From Vibrio agarilyticus (GTDB taxonomy: Bacteria; Pseudomonadota; Gammaproteobacteria; Enterobacterales; Vibrionaceae), in the NCBI RefSeq assembly GCF_012641465.1, contig NZ_JABAIK010000001.1:124001-188000 (forward strand): DNA of 64,000 nucleotides, read 5' to 3'. A program made the translations under genes and the position numbers. The notes under the pieces were generated by a model, which saw nothing but the letters and a program-made list of their open reading frames with translations, had not been told where the DNA came from and did not search any database. This document shows positions 18,178 through 27,299 of the stretch, one piece after another; position 1 is the stretch's first letter; every line of letters starts with the position of its first letter.

Positions 18178-18199
18178 GTTAAGAACTCAATGCTGCAAC

Positions 18200-19357
18200 T
18201 TAGGCATTTTGCGTGGCAAGTTTAGGCAATGACAATCTCAGTAATACATAACCAAGTACCGCTGCGGTTGTTGACCCCATCAAAATACCCAAGCGTGCGT
18301 ACTTGTCATAGTCTGGGAACTCGCTGCCAAATGCCAATGACGAAATAAAAATAGACATGGTGAAACCAATACCACACAGCACAGATACCGCAAAGATATG
18401 ACGCATGCTGACACCTTCTGGTAATTTGGCAACTCCTGCTTTCACTGCAACCCAGCTAAAGCTAAAAATACCCAGTGGTTTCCCAATCAAAAGACCGAGC
18501 GCCACACCCAATGGCAACACGTCTGTCAGCTTGCTCAATGACAACCCTTCAAGTGAAATGCCGGCATTAGCAAAAGCAAACAGCGGTAAAATAGCAAAGG
18601 CAACGTAAGGATGTAGCGCATGCTCCATTTTCTTCAGTGGAGAATATTCACCCGTTTTACCCTGTAATGGAATCGCAAAGCCAATCACAACACCCGCTAA
18701 TGTGGCATGCACTCCCGATTTCAGCACGGCAACCCATAAAATCAAGCCCACAATGAGGTAATAACGGATTTTCGTCACTTCTTTAGCATTGAGCATAAAG
18801 AGCAGCGCAGTCATCGCAAAGCCAATGCTCAAAGCCATTGTTGACAATTCGCCGCTATAAAACAGGGCAATAATAACAACCACACCTAGGTCATCGATAA
18901 TCGCCAGCGCCAACAGAAAAACTTTCAAACTCACTGGTACGCGAGAGCCCAGCAGCGCCATAATACCCAGTGCAAATGCAATGTCAGTTGCAGCAGGAAT
19001 TGCCCAACCTTTTAATAACTCAGGTTCGCCACTATTGAATAAAACATAAACCAACGCTGGCGCAAGCATGCCACCCACTGCGGCGATGGCTGGAAAAATC
19101 GCGGTCTCTTTTGATTTGAGCGCACCTTCTAGCAGCTCACGTTTGACTTCTAGACCGATCAATAAGAAAAACACCGCCATCAGGCCATCATTAATCCAGT
19201 GTGACACTGACATGCCAAAGATGTAGCTGTGGAGCACTGCGTCATAAGTGTCATAAAAACCGGTATTGGCAATCACCATTGCTACCGCAGCCGCAATGAC
19301 CAGCAAAATGCCGCCTGACGATTCCATTTTGAAGAAATCACGAATGATGTCGTTCAT
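18200..19357 (-). CDS. nhaA: Na+/H+ antiporter NhaA
   Basis: A 385-residue inner-membrane antiporter with the pattern of about 12 membrane segments. Hallmarks are [17 protein letters not shown] around residue 125 and the ion-binding Asp pair in [16 protein letters not shown]. NhaA exports sodium in exchange for protons and is needed for salt and alkaline tolerance, as suits a marine bacterium. AAAGGA lies a few bases before the ATG. It is transcribed alone towards vrrA and ends at its own terminator. A Na+-responsive NhaR control is known in other bacteria; no nhaR lies next to it here. Confidence 0.96.
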   Translation of the reverse strand: MNDIIRDFFKMESSGGILLVIAAAVAMVIANTGFYDTYDAVLHSYIFGMSVSHWINDGLMAVFFLLIGLEVKRELLEGALKSKETAIFPAIAAVGGMLAPALVYVLFNSGEPELLKGWAIPAATDIAFALGIMALLGSRVPVSLKVFLLALAIIDDLGVVVIIALFYSGELSTMALSIGFAMTALLFMLNAKEVTKIRYYLIVGLILWVAVLKSGVHATLAGVVIGFAIPLQGKTGEYSPLKKMEHALHPYVAFAILPLFAFANAGISLEGLSLSKLTDVLPLGVALGLLIGKPLGIFSFSWVAVKAGVAKLPEGVSMRHIFAVSVLCGIGFTMSIFISSLAFGSEFPDYDKYARLGILMGSTTAAVLGYVLLRLSLPKLATQNA

Positions 19358-19754
19358 GAATTGATCCTTTAATAATTATTTTGTGTTTCACTTTTTCTCA
19401 TCATGAGTAAAAAATGAACTGCAAACGAAGCAAGATTTACTTTCTGATAAGACCATGCGCAACAAATGCGCAACACATCTTCAATGTTGATAGGTACTGC
19501 ATTCGTCACCTATCTTGCCGATAATCAATATCGACCAGTCTAACGCCATCAATATGCTCGGAATAATCGCTTGTTTAGATGTTATTTATCGAAATATCCG
19601 AACAGTTAGCCTTGGGCCACACTCGATATAACGGGCTTAGCATAAATCTAACATCATCAATAAATACAATTTTGGCGCAAAAACGATATGCACATACTCA
19701 GGATGTCAACCCTTGAGTTACATTGCATTGACAAAACACCTAACAATAGCTTTA

Positions 19755-19786
19755 TATACCTAAGTTGGCTCAAGATGCAAGATGGG
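19755..19786. repeat. Second repeat family (TATACCYAAGT type), fragment
   Basis: TATACCTAAGTTGGCTCAAGATGCA resembles the left end of the element at 26318. Only the end is preserved. Confidence 0.55.
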
Positions 19787-19859
19787 ACGTGAGAGAAGAT
19801 GATTTTTAGAAGAGTATTACACAGAAAATAACGAGGCGATCCCCTAGTCACTTAGCGTC

Positions 19860-20029
19860 TATACCCAAACAACTTGGCGTTGTGGGTAGGCGACAAGCGA
19901 GCAAAGCCTCTGGGCACTTAGTGAACATAGACAAACTATGTGATGAGATTTATGTGTGATGAGATTTGTGAGAGCCAGTCCTTTACGTTGTTAAAGAAAG
20001 GCACTGCAACTTCAAGTAGAAAGGGAATA
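19860..20029. repeat. ERIC-like repeat, expanded copy
   Basis: It begins TATACCCAAACAACTTGG and ends CTTCAAGTAGAAAGGG(A)ATA. It is longer than 127 bp because TGTGATGAGATTT is duplicated in the middle and extra bases lie before the right arm. Confidence 0.82.
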
Positions 20030-20081
20030 AAAGCGCTGCCGCAAAAAGCTGGACGACTCTAACCGCAGCGCGCTCGAAAGT

Positions 20082-21191
20082 CTAATAGCCTGTAAGCTGC
20101 ATAAAACCTTTCGCTTTTTGTGCACCAATGGTGTGAATAGGCCCTTCCCAATAAGGAAGCATAAAGGGTAGCCACATATTCCTCTGGTTAACCTGAGTAA
20201 TAAGTTGAATGTCATACGCTGGAACAGAGATCCGCCACTGCAGTGGTACGGTGCGACCATTGGCTAATGTGGTTTGCGTCAATGGCTTTAACGTAATTTG
20301 ATTGCTGTCTAGCGTAACAGTTTTACCATTGGCAAAGGTCAGTGTTCCAAAACGAAAGGGCGCGCCATTATCATCTCGATACTGACTGACACTCAGCGCG
20401 TTACCATTTTCAAGATGCAATGCAAACCAATCCCAGCCATTATGTTCATCGACTAACAAGCCACTGCCCCACTCTTTTTGTAACCAAGCTTGGCCGTGCA
20501 CCGCGATTGGTTGCCCGTTTAAATCTAACGTTCCCATGACGTCAAGAAATGGCGCGCTCACACTATAGGCGGCCAACACCCCATCTTGATGTTTCACTTG
20601 ATACCCTTGTTCACCATTCAGCACAAAAGGACCATTTGGCTTGGTCTGCAAATTGAGTGCAAATTGCTCGGTAGTCACATCTAGCTTACCAGGAAACGGA
20701 CTCATACCATCCCCGACCCATTTCCAATTGTCGAGCCAAATCTGAAACGGCTCAGAGATCATTCCACCCTGACCGATACCACCGCGCGCCAGCCGTAAAT
20801 CTTGATACGCCTGTTCGCTGTCAGTCACCACAACACTCGCAATATAGAGCTGTGGGCTATTCCAACCATAGGTAACACGCTCATCCGTTGCGATACGAAA
20901 ATAGTTCCATTGCACCGTATATTGCTGGCCATGCTGATCGTGTAACGTCGCTAAATAGTGCCAATTTTCGTGTTGAAATTGCGGGTGGAAGTGAAAGTCA
21001 CGTGGCAAGCTGATTTCTGTTGTTGGCAGCACAGGTTCAAACACACTTGAGCCATCTCGATGCAAGACTGGGTTGAGATTGGTCGTGGGTACTTTTTTGT
21101 CTGAAAACCATTGCCAATACAAGGCGAAACCTAAACCTGCCAGCACCAACGCACAGATAAAAAAGACAAAGTATTGGCGTAATACTCTCAC
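20082..21191 (-). CDS. AttH/CrtC-like lipocalin-fold protein, membrane anchored
   Basis: The 369-residue product has one N-terminal hydrophobic segment (residues 8-27) and an exported domain that resembles the AttH/carotenoid 1,2-hydratase family: FHFHPQFQHENWHYLATLHD, GHAWLQKEWGSG-type QAWLQKEWGSG, and WDWFALHLENGNAL. Members near ABC permeases are thought to act in the envelope, but no reaction is established. The GTG start at 21191 overlaps the stop of the permease gene (GTGA), so translation is coupled. It is the last gene of a three-gene operon with an ABC ATPase and permease. Confidence 0.82.
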   Translation of the reverse strand: MRVLRQYFVFFICALVLAGLGFALYWQWFSDKKVPTTNLNPVLHRDGSSVFEPVLPTTEISLPRDFHFHPQFQHENWHYLATLHDQHGQQYTVQWNYFRIATDERVTYGWNSPQLYIASVVVTDSEQAYQDLRLARGGIGQGGMISEPFQIWLDNWKWVGDGMSPFPGKLDVTTEQFALNLQTKPNGPFVLNGEQGYQVKHQDGVLAAYSVSAPFLDVMGTLDLNGQPIAVHGQAWLQKEWGSGLLVDEHNGWDWFALHLENGNALSVSQYRDDNGAPFRFGTLTFANGKTVTLDSNQITLKPLTQTTLANGRTVPLQWRISVPAYDIQLITQVNQRNMWLPFMLPYWEGPIHTIGAQKAKGFMQLTGY

Positions 21192-23641
21192 AAGGCATCC
21201 CTTAATGACTTCATGGGGGTGTTTTTAACCAGACGTAACACAGGAAGTGCGCCTGCCAGCATAATAGCGAACATGGCCCAAGCAATCGTCCACAAATATT
21301 CCCATGGAATCACTTGCAATTGCAGCGACCAGCCAAACGAATGTTTGATAATAAGATCAACAATAAGCACAGCCAAAGAGAGCCCGAGAGGCACCGCAAC
21401 CAGCGCAGAAATCAACCCGAACAGCAGTAATTGCACCCCGCCAATCGCTATCAGTTCGCGCCCCGATAAACCTAGGCAGCGGAGCAGCGCAATATGGCGT
21501 TGACGCGAGATCTCACCCGCCAAGGTGGCAAAGAAAAGGCCAAATACCGCAATAACCAATGTGATATTGCCTAGTGTGTCTGCCACTTTAAACGTGTGAT
21601 CGAATACCGTCATCGCTTGCTGGTGAATTTTAGTATTATCAAAAGCATAATCAGAATTCATGTGAAACAGCGCTTCGAGTCGCTGCTTAATTGTCTCACT
21701 TTTGGCACCTTCATTTAACAGAACACCCAGCCCAATATCGCCATTTTCTTCAAAGCGATATTGCCAATTGCGATGGGATAATAAGATTTGATGGTAAGGG
21801 TTACCGTAATCATAATAAATACCAGCAATTTGCCAATCTGGCCCCAGCGGCTCAGGAAAATCAATTTCATCTCCCGGTCGTAGCCCTTTTTTCAACGCCA
21901 TAGACTCACTGATCATCACGCTTTTACTGTGATGAAGATGAAACCAAAAATCCGGGATCCCCAACTTAACTGGTAAGGAGGTTAATTCGCCTCGGTTGGC
22001 ACCTGTGCTGACAAACTGAAGTGAACCATATTCACTAGGTAACTCTTTTTGCCAACGCCACCATACCTGATCCACTTCTGGCTGCTCTTCCAACCACTTT
22101 GCAATCCGCGCAGCAGAATTATTATTGGGGTAAATATACAGATCGGCAGCCAAACGCTGAGTAAGCCATTTGTCTGTGGTATCACGGAAACTGCCAACCA
22201 TAGTCTCAATACCCACGTTGGTTGCTAATGCCAGCATAAATGCCATGGTCGCAACCCCTCGATAACTCATGCTGGCTGCAGCATCGCTAAAGAACCAGCG
22301 TAAACGAACCCAGCGCACCGAATAAGAGTAACTGTTAAAACAGAGCCAAATAATATAAGGCGTAAAGAGCGCCACGCTGAGCAGCATTAAGCCTATCAAG
22401 GTATAACCCAACTCTTGGCTCGGCGGGCCTTGATAAACCGCCACCGCCGCGACCGCCAGACCTGTCGCCACCAAAGCTTGCCATGAAAACTCACGTCCCG
22501 CATGGCGAACAAGCGATAATTTTGCCGATAGACGGATAGGTTGAGTACGAATTAAACGCACTGCCGGCCAAAAACAGGAAATTGCAGCACCGGCCAAAGC
22601 CATCCAGAAACTGTAAAGACTTGCCTGCCAACTCAAATTAATTCGTAAGCCCACATTCACGTCATACAGTTCACTCAAACTAGCAGAGACCGCTGGCATT
22701 AACTGGTTGGCAAGCAACACACCAAAAGCGTTACCAAATAACCACGCGATCAAAACCAAAATCGTGATTTCAATCACTAGTGCTTGGGCCAGTTGCATTC
22801 CGCCAACGCCCATCTGCCGCATGATCCCAACCAATGGCTGACGCTGCACAAACGACAACGACATCGCTTGATAAAAAATAAACAATCCCACCACAAAAGA
22901 GAGCATTCCCATCGCGGTCAAATTCATATGAAACGCTTTGGTCAAGCCCGACATTTCGTCACGATTGTTTTGAACCACTGTAATACCACTTGGCAACATC
23001 GCGCGTAACTCTTTCAGATTCTCACTCGACATTTCCGCACAGCCAATCAGTGATAAGCCAGAGCTACGTTCCATTGAACGTAAACGCGACAGATCCGTCA
23101 TCATGCGAGTGCCGCGCATCTCATCTTTGCGATCTATCTGGATTGGGCCTAAATTCGAACCGTCATGCAATACGATATTATCGCCATCTTTTAACGACAA
23201 ATGCGTCGCCAAATCGCGACTGATCATGACGGGATAAGGGGGCTGCATCAAGTTAAGCGGCAATATATCAAGCAGCTGGGCATTTTGACTTAATGGTGCC
23301 ATAGCGACAGGGTCGATACCCACCAAGGTCAAGTTCACACCACCGTGCGCAGTCAAATAACGAATATCAAATGGCGCACACTGATGAAAGCCGGCTCGGC
23401 GCAATTGAATATAGAGGCCTTGGGGAATCTTATTCGCCGCATGTTTGGGCAAAATACGATACGGTAATGGGTTATTAAATAACCGCTCACCATTTTGATA
23501 ACTGACTTTAGCGTGGTGATTGATGGCCGTGACACCGACCAGAAGAGAAACGCCAAGCGTCAACCCTAACCATACGAGAAGAATTTGCAGAGGATAGCGA
23601 CGATAATGACCCAGCAGCGCCTTAACTACGGGCCATAACAT
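21188..23641 (-). CDS. FtsX-like ABC transporter permease
   Basis: An 817-residue inner-membrane permease with two FtsX/MacB-type domains: an N-terminal anchor (about residues 20-40), a large periplasmic domain, a block of membrane segments around 240-460, a second periplasmic domain and a final block from about 690. The ATG at 23641 is chosen because AGGAGG lies eight bases ahead; the frame continues 33 codons upstream but that part overlaps the ATPase gene. It overlaps the ATPase by 20 bases and the AttH-like gene by 4. Related systems move lipoproteins or lipids (LolCDE) or act mechanically; the cargo here is unknown. Confidence 0.88.
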   Translation of the reverse strand: MLWPVVKALLGHYRRYPLQILLVWLGLTLGVSLLVGVTAINHHAKVSYQNGERLFNNPLPYRILPKHAANKIPQGLYIQLRRAGFHQCAPFDIRYLTAHGGVNLTLVGIDPVAMAPLSQNAQLLDILPLNLMQPPYPVMISRDLATHLSLKDGDNIVLHDGSNLGPIQIDRKDEMRGTRMMTDLSRLRSMERSSGLSLIGCAEMSSENLKELRAMLPSGITVVQNNRDEMSGLTKAFHMNLTAMGMLSFVVGLFIFYQAMSLSFVQRQPLVGIMRQMGVGGMQLAQALVIEITILVLIAWLFGNAFGVLLANQLMPAVSASLSELYDVNVGLRINLSWQASLYSFWMALAGAAISCFWPAVRLIRTQPIRLSAKLSLVRHAGREFSWQALVATGLAVAAVAVYQGPPSQELGYTLIGLMLLSVALFTPYIIWLCFNSYSYSVRWVRLRWFFSDAAASMSYRGVATMAFMLALATNVGIETMVGSFRDTTDKWLTQRLAADLYIYPNNNSAARIAKWLEEQPEVDQVWWRWQKELPSEYGSLQFVSTGANRGELTSLPVKLGIPDFWFHLHHSKSVMISESMALKKGLRPGDEIDFPEPLGPDWQIAGIYYDYGNPYHQILLSHRNWQYRFEENGDIGLGVLLNEGAKSETIKQRLEALFHMNSDYAFDNTKIHQQAMTVFDHTFKVADTLGNITLVIAVFGLFFATLAGEISRQRHIALLRCLGLSGRELIAIGGVQLLLFGLISALVAVPLGLSLAVLIVDLIIKHSFGWSLQLQVIPWEYLWTIAWAMFAIMLAGALPVLRLVKNTPMKSLRDAL

Positions 23642-24293
23642 GCAGCTGTCCTCCTTGCAGACGCACACGGGCGCCCATATATTGGGCAACGCGCTCACTG
23701 TGGGTAACCACCAGTAACGTGCAGTTAAGATCTTTGGCAAGTGAGGTCAGTAAACGCATCACCGCTTCTGCATTACGCTCATCAAGGCTTCCTGTCGGTT
23801 CATCAGCCAACAGCAATTTGGGTTCCATATACAGCGCGCGTGCGATGGCCGCACGTTGCTGCTGACCACCAGAGACCTCTTCTGGATAACGGCCCAGTAA
23901 CGGCATTAAATCTAAGGCAGACAAAATTTGACGCCATAATCCCATATCTTCTGGCAAACCGCGCAGTTGGCGGCAAAAGCGAATATTGTCAGCGATGGTC
24001 AAGGTTGGTAGTAAATTAAACTGCTGAAAAATATGCCCGATATTATCTCGACGATATGCAGTACGCAGACGCTCTGACGCATCATGCATCGCAAAATGTG
24101 GGTATTTTATTTCACCAGAATCCGCCAGATCCAAGCCGGCAATCAAGTTGAGTAATGTACTTTTTCCTGAACCACTCTCTCCCATTAATGCGACCTGATC
24201 CCCTTGTTCAAGGATGAGATCGGCCCCTTGCAAAACTGGGTGAAATTCATCGCCGTCGACATAGCCTTTACTTAAATTTGCCAGCTCTAACAT
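23622..24293 (-). CDS. ABC transporter ATP-binding protein (LolD/MacB class)
   Basis: A 223-residue ATPase with Walker A (GESGSGKST, residues 38-46), Q-loop (FQQFNLLP), signature VSGGQQQR and Walker B (LLLADEPTGSLDE). It matches the MacB/LolD class that partners FtsX-like permeases. It is first in an operon with that permease and the AttH-like protein, the genes overlapping at each junction. With the class-specific permease this is likely a three-part envelope system; the substrate cannot be told. Confidence 0.92.
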   Translation of the reverse strand: MLELANLSKGYVDGDEFHPVLQGADLILEQGDQVALMGESGSGKSTLLNLIAGLDLADSGEIKYPHFAMHDASERLRTAYRRDNIGHIFQQFNLLPTLTIADNIRFCRQLRGLPEDMGLWRQILSALDLMPLLGRYPEEVSGGQQQRAAIARALYMEPKLLLADEPTGSLDERNAEAVMRLLTSLAKDLNCTLLVVTHSERVAQYMGARVRLQGGQLHVMARS

Positions 24294-24847
24294 TGATTGG
24301 TTTGCTCAGAAAATGGTGAAAATTGGGAACCCGAATCTACACCAAAACGCTGTTTATCGAAAGCATTTTGGGATCGTAACCACAATATATCTTTTGATAT
24401 GCCTTTTATTGCAATGCTATTTGGCGCAAAACCACAGTTATTACGTTGGTATGGTGGCGTTAAACTCGATTAAAAAAACACGCTTACAGCATCCATTGAG
24501 AAATACGTTATCATGATGTTATTCCTAGGGACTGTTGACCTTTCGTGCTGATTTTTGCAGCCGTTTGTGGGAAATGTCTACAAGACAGAGGCTTTGATGT
24601 GTAGTCAACCTACATGAAAAGCCGATAACGCAGTAGAAATGAAGCACAACGGCTGCCCAAAGGGTTCGGCTAAAATCGTTTTATGCTTTGTTAAGACGTC
24701 TTTGCTTAGAATGACTAAGCTGCAAACGCCTTGTCGCGCCTAAAACGATTTTTGCGCGAACAAAATTTAACCTCGAAAGGTCAACAGACCCTAGTTACCT
24801 CACGATAAATTAAGCAAGACGTGGTTAATGCAACAAAAGAAGACGAT
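24294..24847. other. Divergent intergenic region with structured element
   Basis: It holds the promoters of the ABC operon and of the SDR gene. Nearly half is the 270-bp element at 24525-24794. A 67-codon frame at 24313-24516 has no ribosome site and no coding character. Confidence 0.5.
24525..24794. repeat. 270-bp MITE-like element with nested inverted repeats
   Basis: The ends are a 21-bp inverted repeat with one mismatch (CTAGGGACTGTTGACC... / ...GGTCAACAGACCCTAG). Inside are two lobes: one closed by GCAGCCGTTTGTG (24557) and CACAACGGCTGC (24645-24656), containing a GGCTTT...AAAGCC hairpin; the other by AAAATCGTTTTA (24672-24683) and TAAAACGATTTT (24741-24752), containing GCTTAG...CTAAGC. 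No coding frame is seen. Confidence 0.75.
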
Positions 24848-26308
24848 ATGAGACGAATTTTAGTACTTGGCGCCTCTGGTTATATTGGATCTCACCTTGT
24901 GCCCTTGCTGTTAGAGCGTGGCTATGCGGTGACCGCCACCGCACGTCAAATTGACCTGATCACGACTCGATTCGGCTCCCATGAGCAATTACGCTGCCTT
25001 CATCTGGATCTTGAGAATGAGGCAGCGGTAAGTGAGGCCATGGCAGAGCAGGATGTGGTGTTTTTCTTAGTTCATGGCATGGCCCATGGTCACGATTTTA
25101 TTGATTATGAGCTAAACTTGGCACAAAACGTCACCACGGCACTAAACCGCCATCCAGTCAAACACCTAATTTATCTTAGTGCGCTGCAGCCAGCCAATGG
25201 TCGCTCTGAGCACTTGCAAGCTCGCTTTCTTACCGGCGAAATATTACGCCAAAGCGCGGTACCCGTTACCGAACTGCGCGCCGGGGTTATCATCGGCCCG
25301 GGTTCAGCAGCCTACGAAATCATGCGTGATTTTGTATACAACTTACCTATCCTTATCACCCCTAAATGGGTTGATAATTATGCCAACCCTATCGCACTGG
25401 CAAACCTAAACCACTATTTACTCATGCTTGCCGAGCACAAGGCGAGTTCACATGAGATTTTGGAAGCGGGCGGACCCGACACACTAACTTATCGCGCGCA
25501 ATTTAAAGAGCTTTGTGCGCAAACAAGTCGTCCCTTTCGATTGTGGGCAACACCTCTACTAACACCAATGATGGCGGCGCGTTGGCTTGGCGTCATTACC
25601 TCGGTGCCTGCCGCCATTGGCAAAGCCCTACTCGGCGGCCTTGGTCATCATTTTGTGGCAAGTTCCGACGCCATCAGAAAGCGCTACCCACAAGCGCTGG
25701 TCAGCTACCGTGATGCGGTACGCGAAGCATTAGAACTCGAAGGGGAATTTATCCGCAGTAACGTGTGGGGGTTCGATGAAACGGCAATTGCTCGTTGGCA
25801 ACCGGGCTTTGGTTATTATCCCAAGCAAACTGGTGCGAGCTACCGTACACGCGCTTCGGCACTCGCACTTTGGCAGCAAGTGACGCAAGTTGGCAGCCAT
25901 GAACGCGGGTATTTCTTTGCGACCGGACTGTGGCGATTGCGCGAATGGTTAGATGTGCTGTTTGGAGGAGGAAAACCGATTCGCCGCGTGCCAGAACATC
26001 AGCCATTGCAAGTGGGCGATCATATCGACTCGTGGAAAGTCATTCGCTGCGAACCAAAGCAGTTTCTATCACTTTTGTTTGGAATGAAAGGCCCCGGTTT
26101 AGGACGACTTGAATTTCAGATCCGTGATTTCGGTGAAGAGCGTGAATTAACCATTAGCGCTTGGTGGCACCCAAAAGGTTTACCCGGTTTGCTTTACTGG
26201 TTTGCTATGTTTCCGGCCCACCTGTTCATTTTCAAAGGAATGGTAAAAGCGCTGTGTCGCAGCGCTTTGTTGAATCATACTCAGAGCAATCAGCAAGGTG
26301 GTAACTAA
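24848..26308 (+). CDS. NAD(P)-binding SDR protein with DUF2867-like C-terminus
   Basis: The 486-residue protein starts with an atypical short-chain dehydrogenase/NmrA-like Rossmann fold (RRILVLGASGYIGSHLVPLL) and keeps SDR-like segments through about residue 290 (LIYLSALQP, ELRAGVIIGPGS). The C-terminal ~150 residues fit DUF2867 (LEFQIRDFGEERELTISAWWHPKG). The enzymatic reaction is unknown. The ATG at 24848 is preferred over a GTG nine codons upstream because AAAGAAG lies before it and the Rossmann motif then starts at residue 3. It is transcribed alone. Confidence 0.83.
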   Translation: MRRILVLGASGYIGSHLVPLLLERGYAVTATARQIDLITTRFGSHEQLRCLHLDLENEAAVSEAMAEQDVVFFLVHGMAHGHDFIDYELNLAQNVTTALNRHPVKHLIYLSALQPANGRSEHLQARFLTGEILRQSAVPVTELRAGVIIGPGSAAYEIMRDFVYNLPILITPKWVDNYANPIALANLNHYLLMLAEHKASSHEILEAGGPDTLTYRAQFKELCAQTSRPFRLWATPLLTPMMAARWLGVITSVPAAIGKALLGGLGHHFVASSDAIRKRYPQALVSYRDAVREALELEGEFIRSNVWGFDETAIARWQPGFGYYPKQTGASYRTRASALALWQQVTQVGSHERGYFFATGLWRLREWLDVLFGGGKPIRRVPEHQPLQVGDHIDSWKVIRCEPKQFLSLLFGMKGPGLGRLEFQIRDFGEERELTISAWWHPKGLPGLLYWFAMFPAHLFIFKGMVKALCRSALLNHTQSNQQGGN

Positions 26309-26317
26309 AACGATAGA

Positions 26318-26585
26318 TATACCCAAGTGACCTCAAGATGCAGGATTCAGAGCCAGCTCACTGAGCTGAGAGCAAGGCAAGCAACGCAGCGAAATAGCGA
26401 GTCTATTTTCAAGTTGTTTAACGCCGCTATCAGTTCAGTGATTGGCTCCCAAAGGGCGAGCTGTCTTGGCTCATCAGCTTTGTTGACGATTTTCGATTGA
26501 GAACCACTCAATCTTCAAATCCTCGCCTCACTGACAAACCAAGTCATTCTCGCTGAACCTCGTATCTTGAGGTTACTTGGGTATA
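26318..26585. repeat. Second repeat family, long copy with terminal inverted repeat
   Basis: The ends are TATACCCAAGTGACCTCAAG and its near-perfect inverse (about 22 of 24 positions). The 220-bp middle has weaker inverted symmetry. Related ends occur at 19755, 46496, 55859 and 63029. Confidence 0.75.
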
Positions 26586-26614
26586 CCCTTTCCACTTGAA
26601 ATTGTTTGGGTAAA
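26582..26614. repeat. ERIC-like repeat, deletion remnant
   Basis: TATACCCTTTCCACTTGAAA is joined to TTGTTTGGGTA, with the middle lost. Its left TATA is shared with the preceding element. Confidence 0.6.
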
Positions 26615-26621
26615 TATGCGA

Positions 26622-27299
26622 TTACCCCTGAATACTCATCGGAATTTCAGCAAGCTGCATCCCTTGGTTTTCAGGGTAAATCAAATATTCACCATGATAT
26701 TTCACATTCGATTTGTAATCGGTCACTTTATGCACCAAAAACCCTGCTTCGGTGGCGCTTTCCACAAATTGATTATGGTTGCCGCGCACAAACCAATTCA
26801 TCGGCTTGACCATCACACTACCATCAAAACTGCTTTCACATTGATTAGCACACAGCGCCAATGAGTTTTGCCCGTCAGTAAAAATTTGCACTTTACCTAC
26901 ATTCACCAAAGGCTCTGATGTCGAGACTTCCCACCCCGCTTGCTCCATCACATCTAAAAACTGCTCAACCGTGGCATCGTGTAACACCTTAGGCGTTTCG
27001 TTTGCTGGGAAAAACTGACCATAAAGTGCTGAAATGCGGCGAAAGGTAGATAATAATGCAGCGTCGTTCCCCTTTGAGCGCCCCGCCTTCTGCCAGCGCA
27101 ATAAATCGGCACTCACCACACGATTAAAGCGTTGCTCTTTAATCGCTTTGGTTACCCAACGCACCAGAAAATGGTTATTCGCTACTGGGGCATTAACCAC
27201 ACGACCGGCGCGATGCTCTTCTGCCAGCTCACTGAGCGCCGAATTTACAACAGATTGAATTTCTGAACTATATTGATTAGTTAAATGATTTAGAGCCAT
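26622..27299 (-). CDS. DUF2913 family protein
   Basis: A 225-residue soluble protein that I recognise as DUF2913, a family of unknown function found largely in Vibrio and relatives. Typical segments are HFLVRWVTKAIKEQRFNRVV and DLLRWQKAGRSKGNDAAL. No catalytic motif stands out. The ATG at 27299 overlaps the stop of the upstream bcr gene (TAATG), with AAGG in front, so translation is coupled; residues upstream of it in frame belong to the bcr overlap. Confidence 0.78.
   Translation of the reverse strand: MALNHLTNQYSSEIQSVVNSALSELAEEHRAGRVVNAPVANNHFLVRWVTKAIKEQRFNRVVSADLLRWQKAGRSKGNDAALLSTFRRISALYGQFFPANETPKVLHDATVEQFLDVMEQAGWEVSTSEPLVNVGKVQIFTDGQNSLALCANQCESSFDGSVMVKPMNWFVRGNHNQFVESATEAGFLVHKVTDYKSNVKYHGEYLIYPENQGMQLAEIPMSIQG

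Larger units (their letters stand above)
19358..20081. other. Intergenic region upstream of nhaA with repeats
   Basis: The gap holds the nhaA promoter region, a fragment of the second repeat family (19755-19786) and an expanded ERIC-like repeat (19860-20029). A 64-codon frame within it has no coding character. Otherwise I see nothing. Confidence 0.5.
26309..26621. other. Intergenic region made almost entirely of repeats
   Basis: A 268-bp second-family element (26318-26585) shares its terminal TATA with a deleted ERIC-like remnant (26582-26614). No promoter or gene is seen. Confidence 0.6.

Noticed and set aside
19657-19851. 64-codon frame in the nhaA upstream region
   Set aside because: It overlaps a repeat fragment and has no ribosome site or coding character.
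24313-24516. 67-codon frame between the ABC operon and the structured element
   Set aside because: No ribosome site, no recognisable residues, and it lies in the divergent promoter region.
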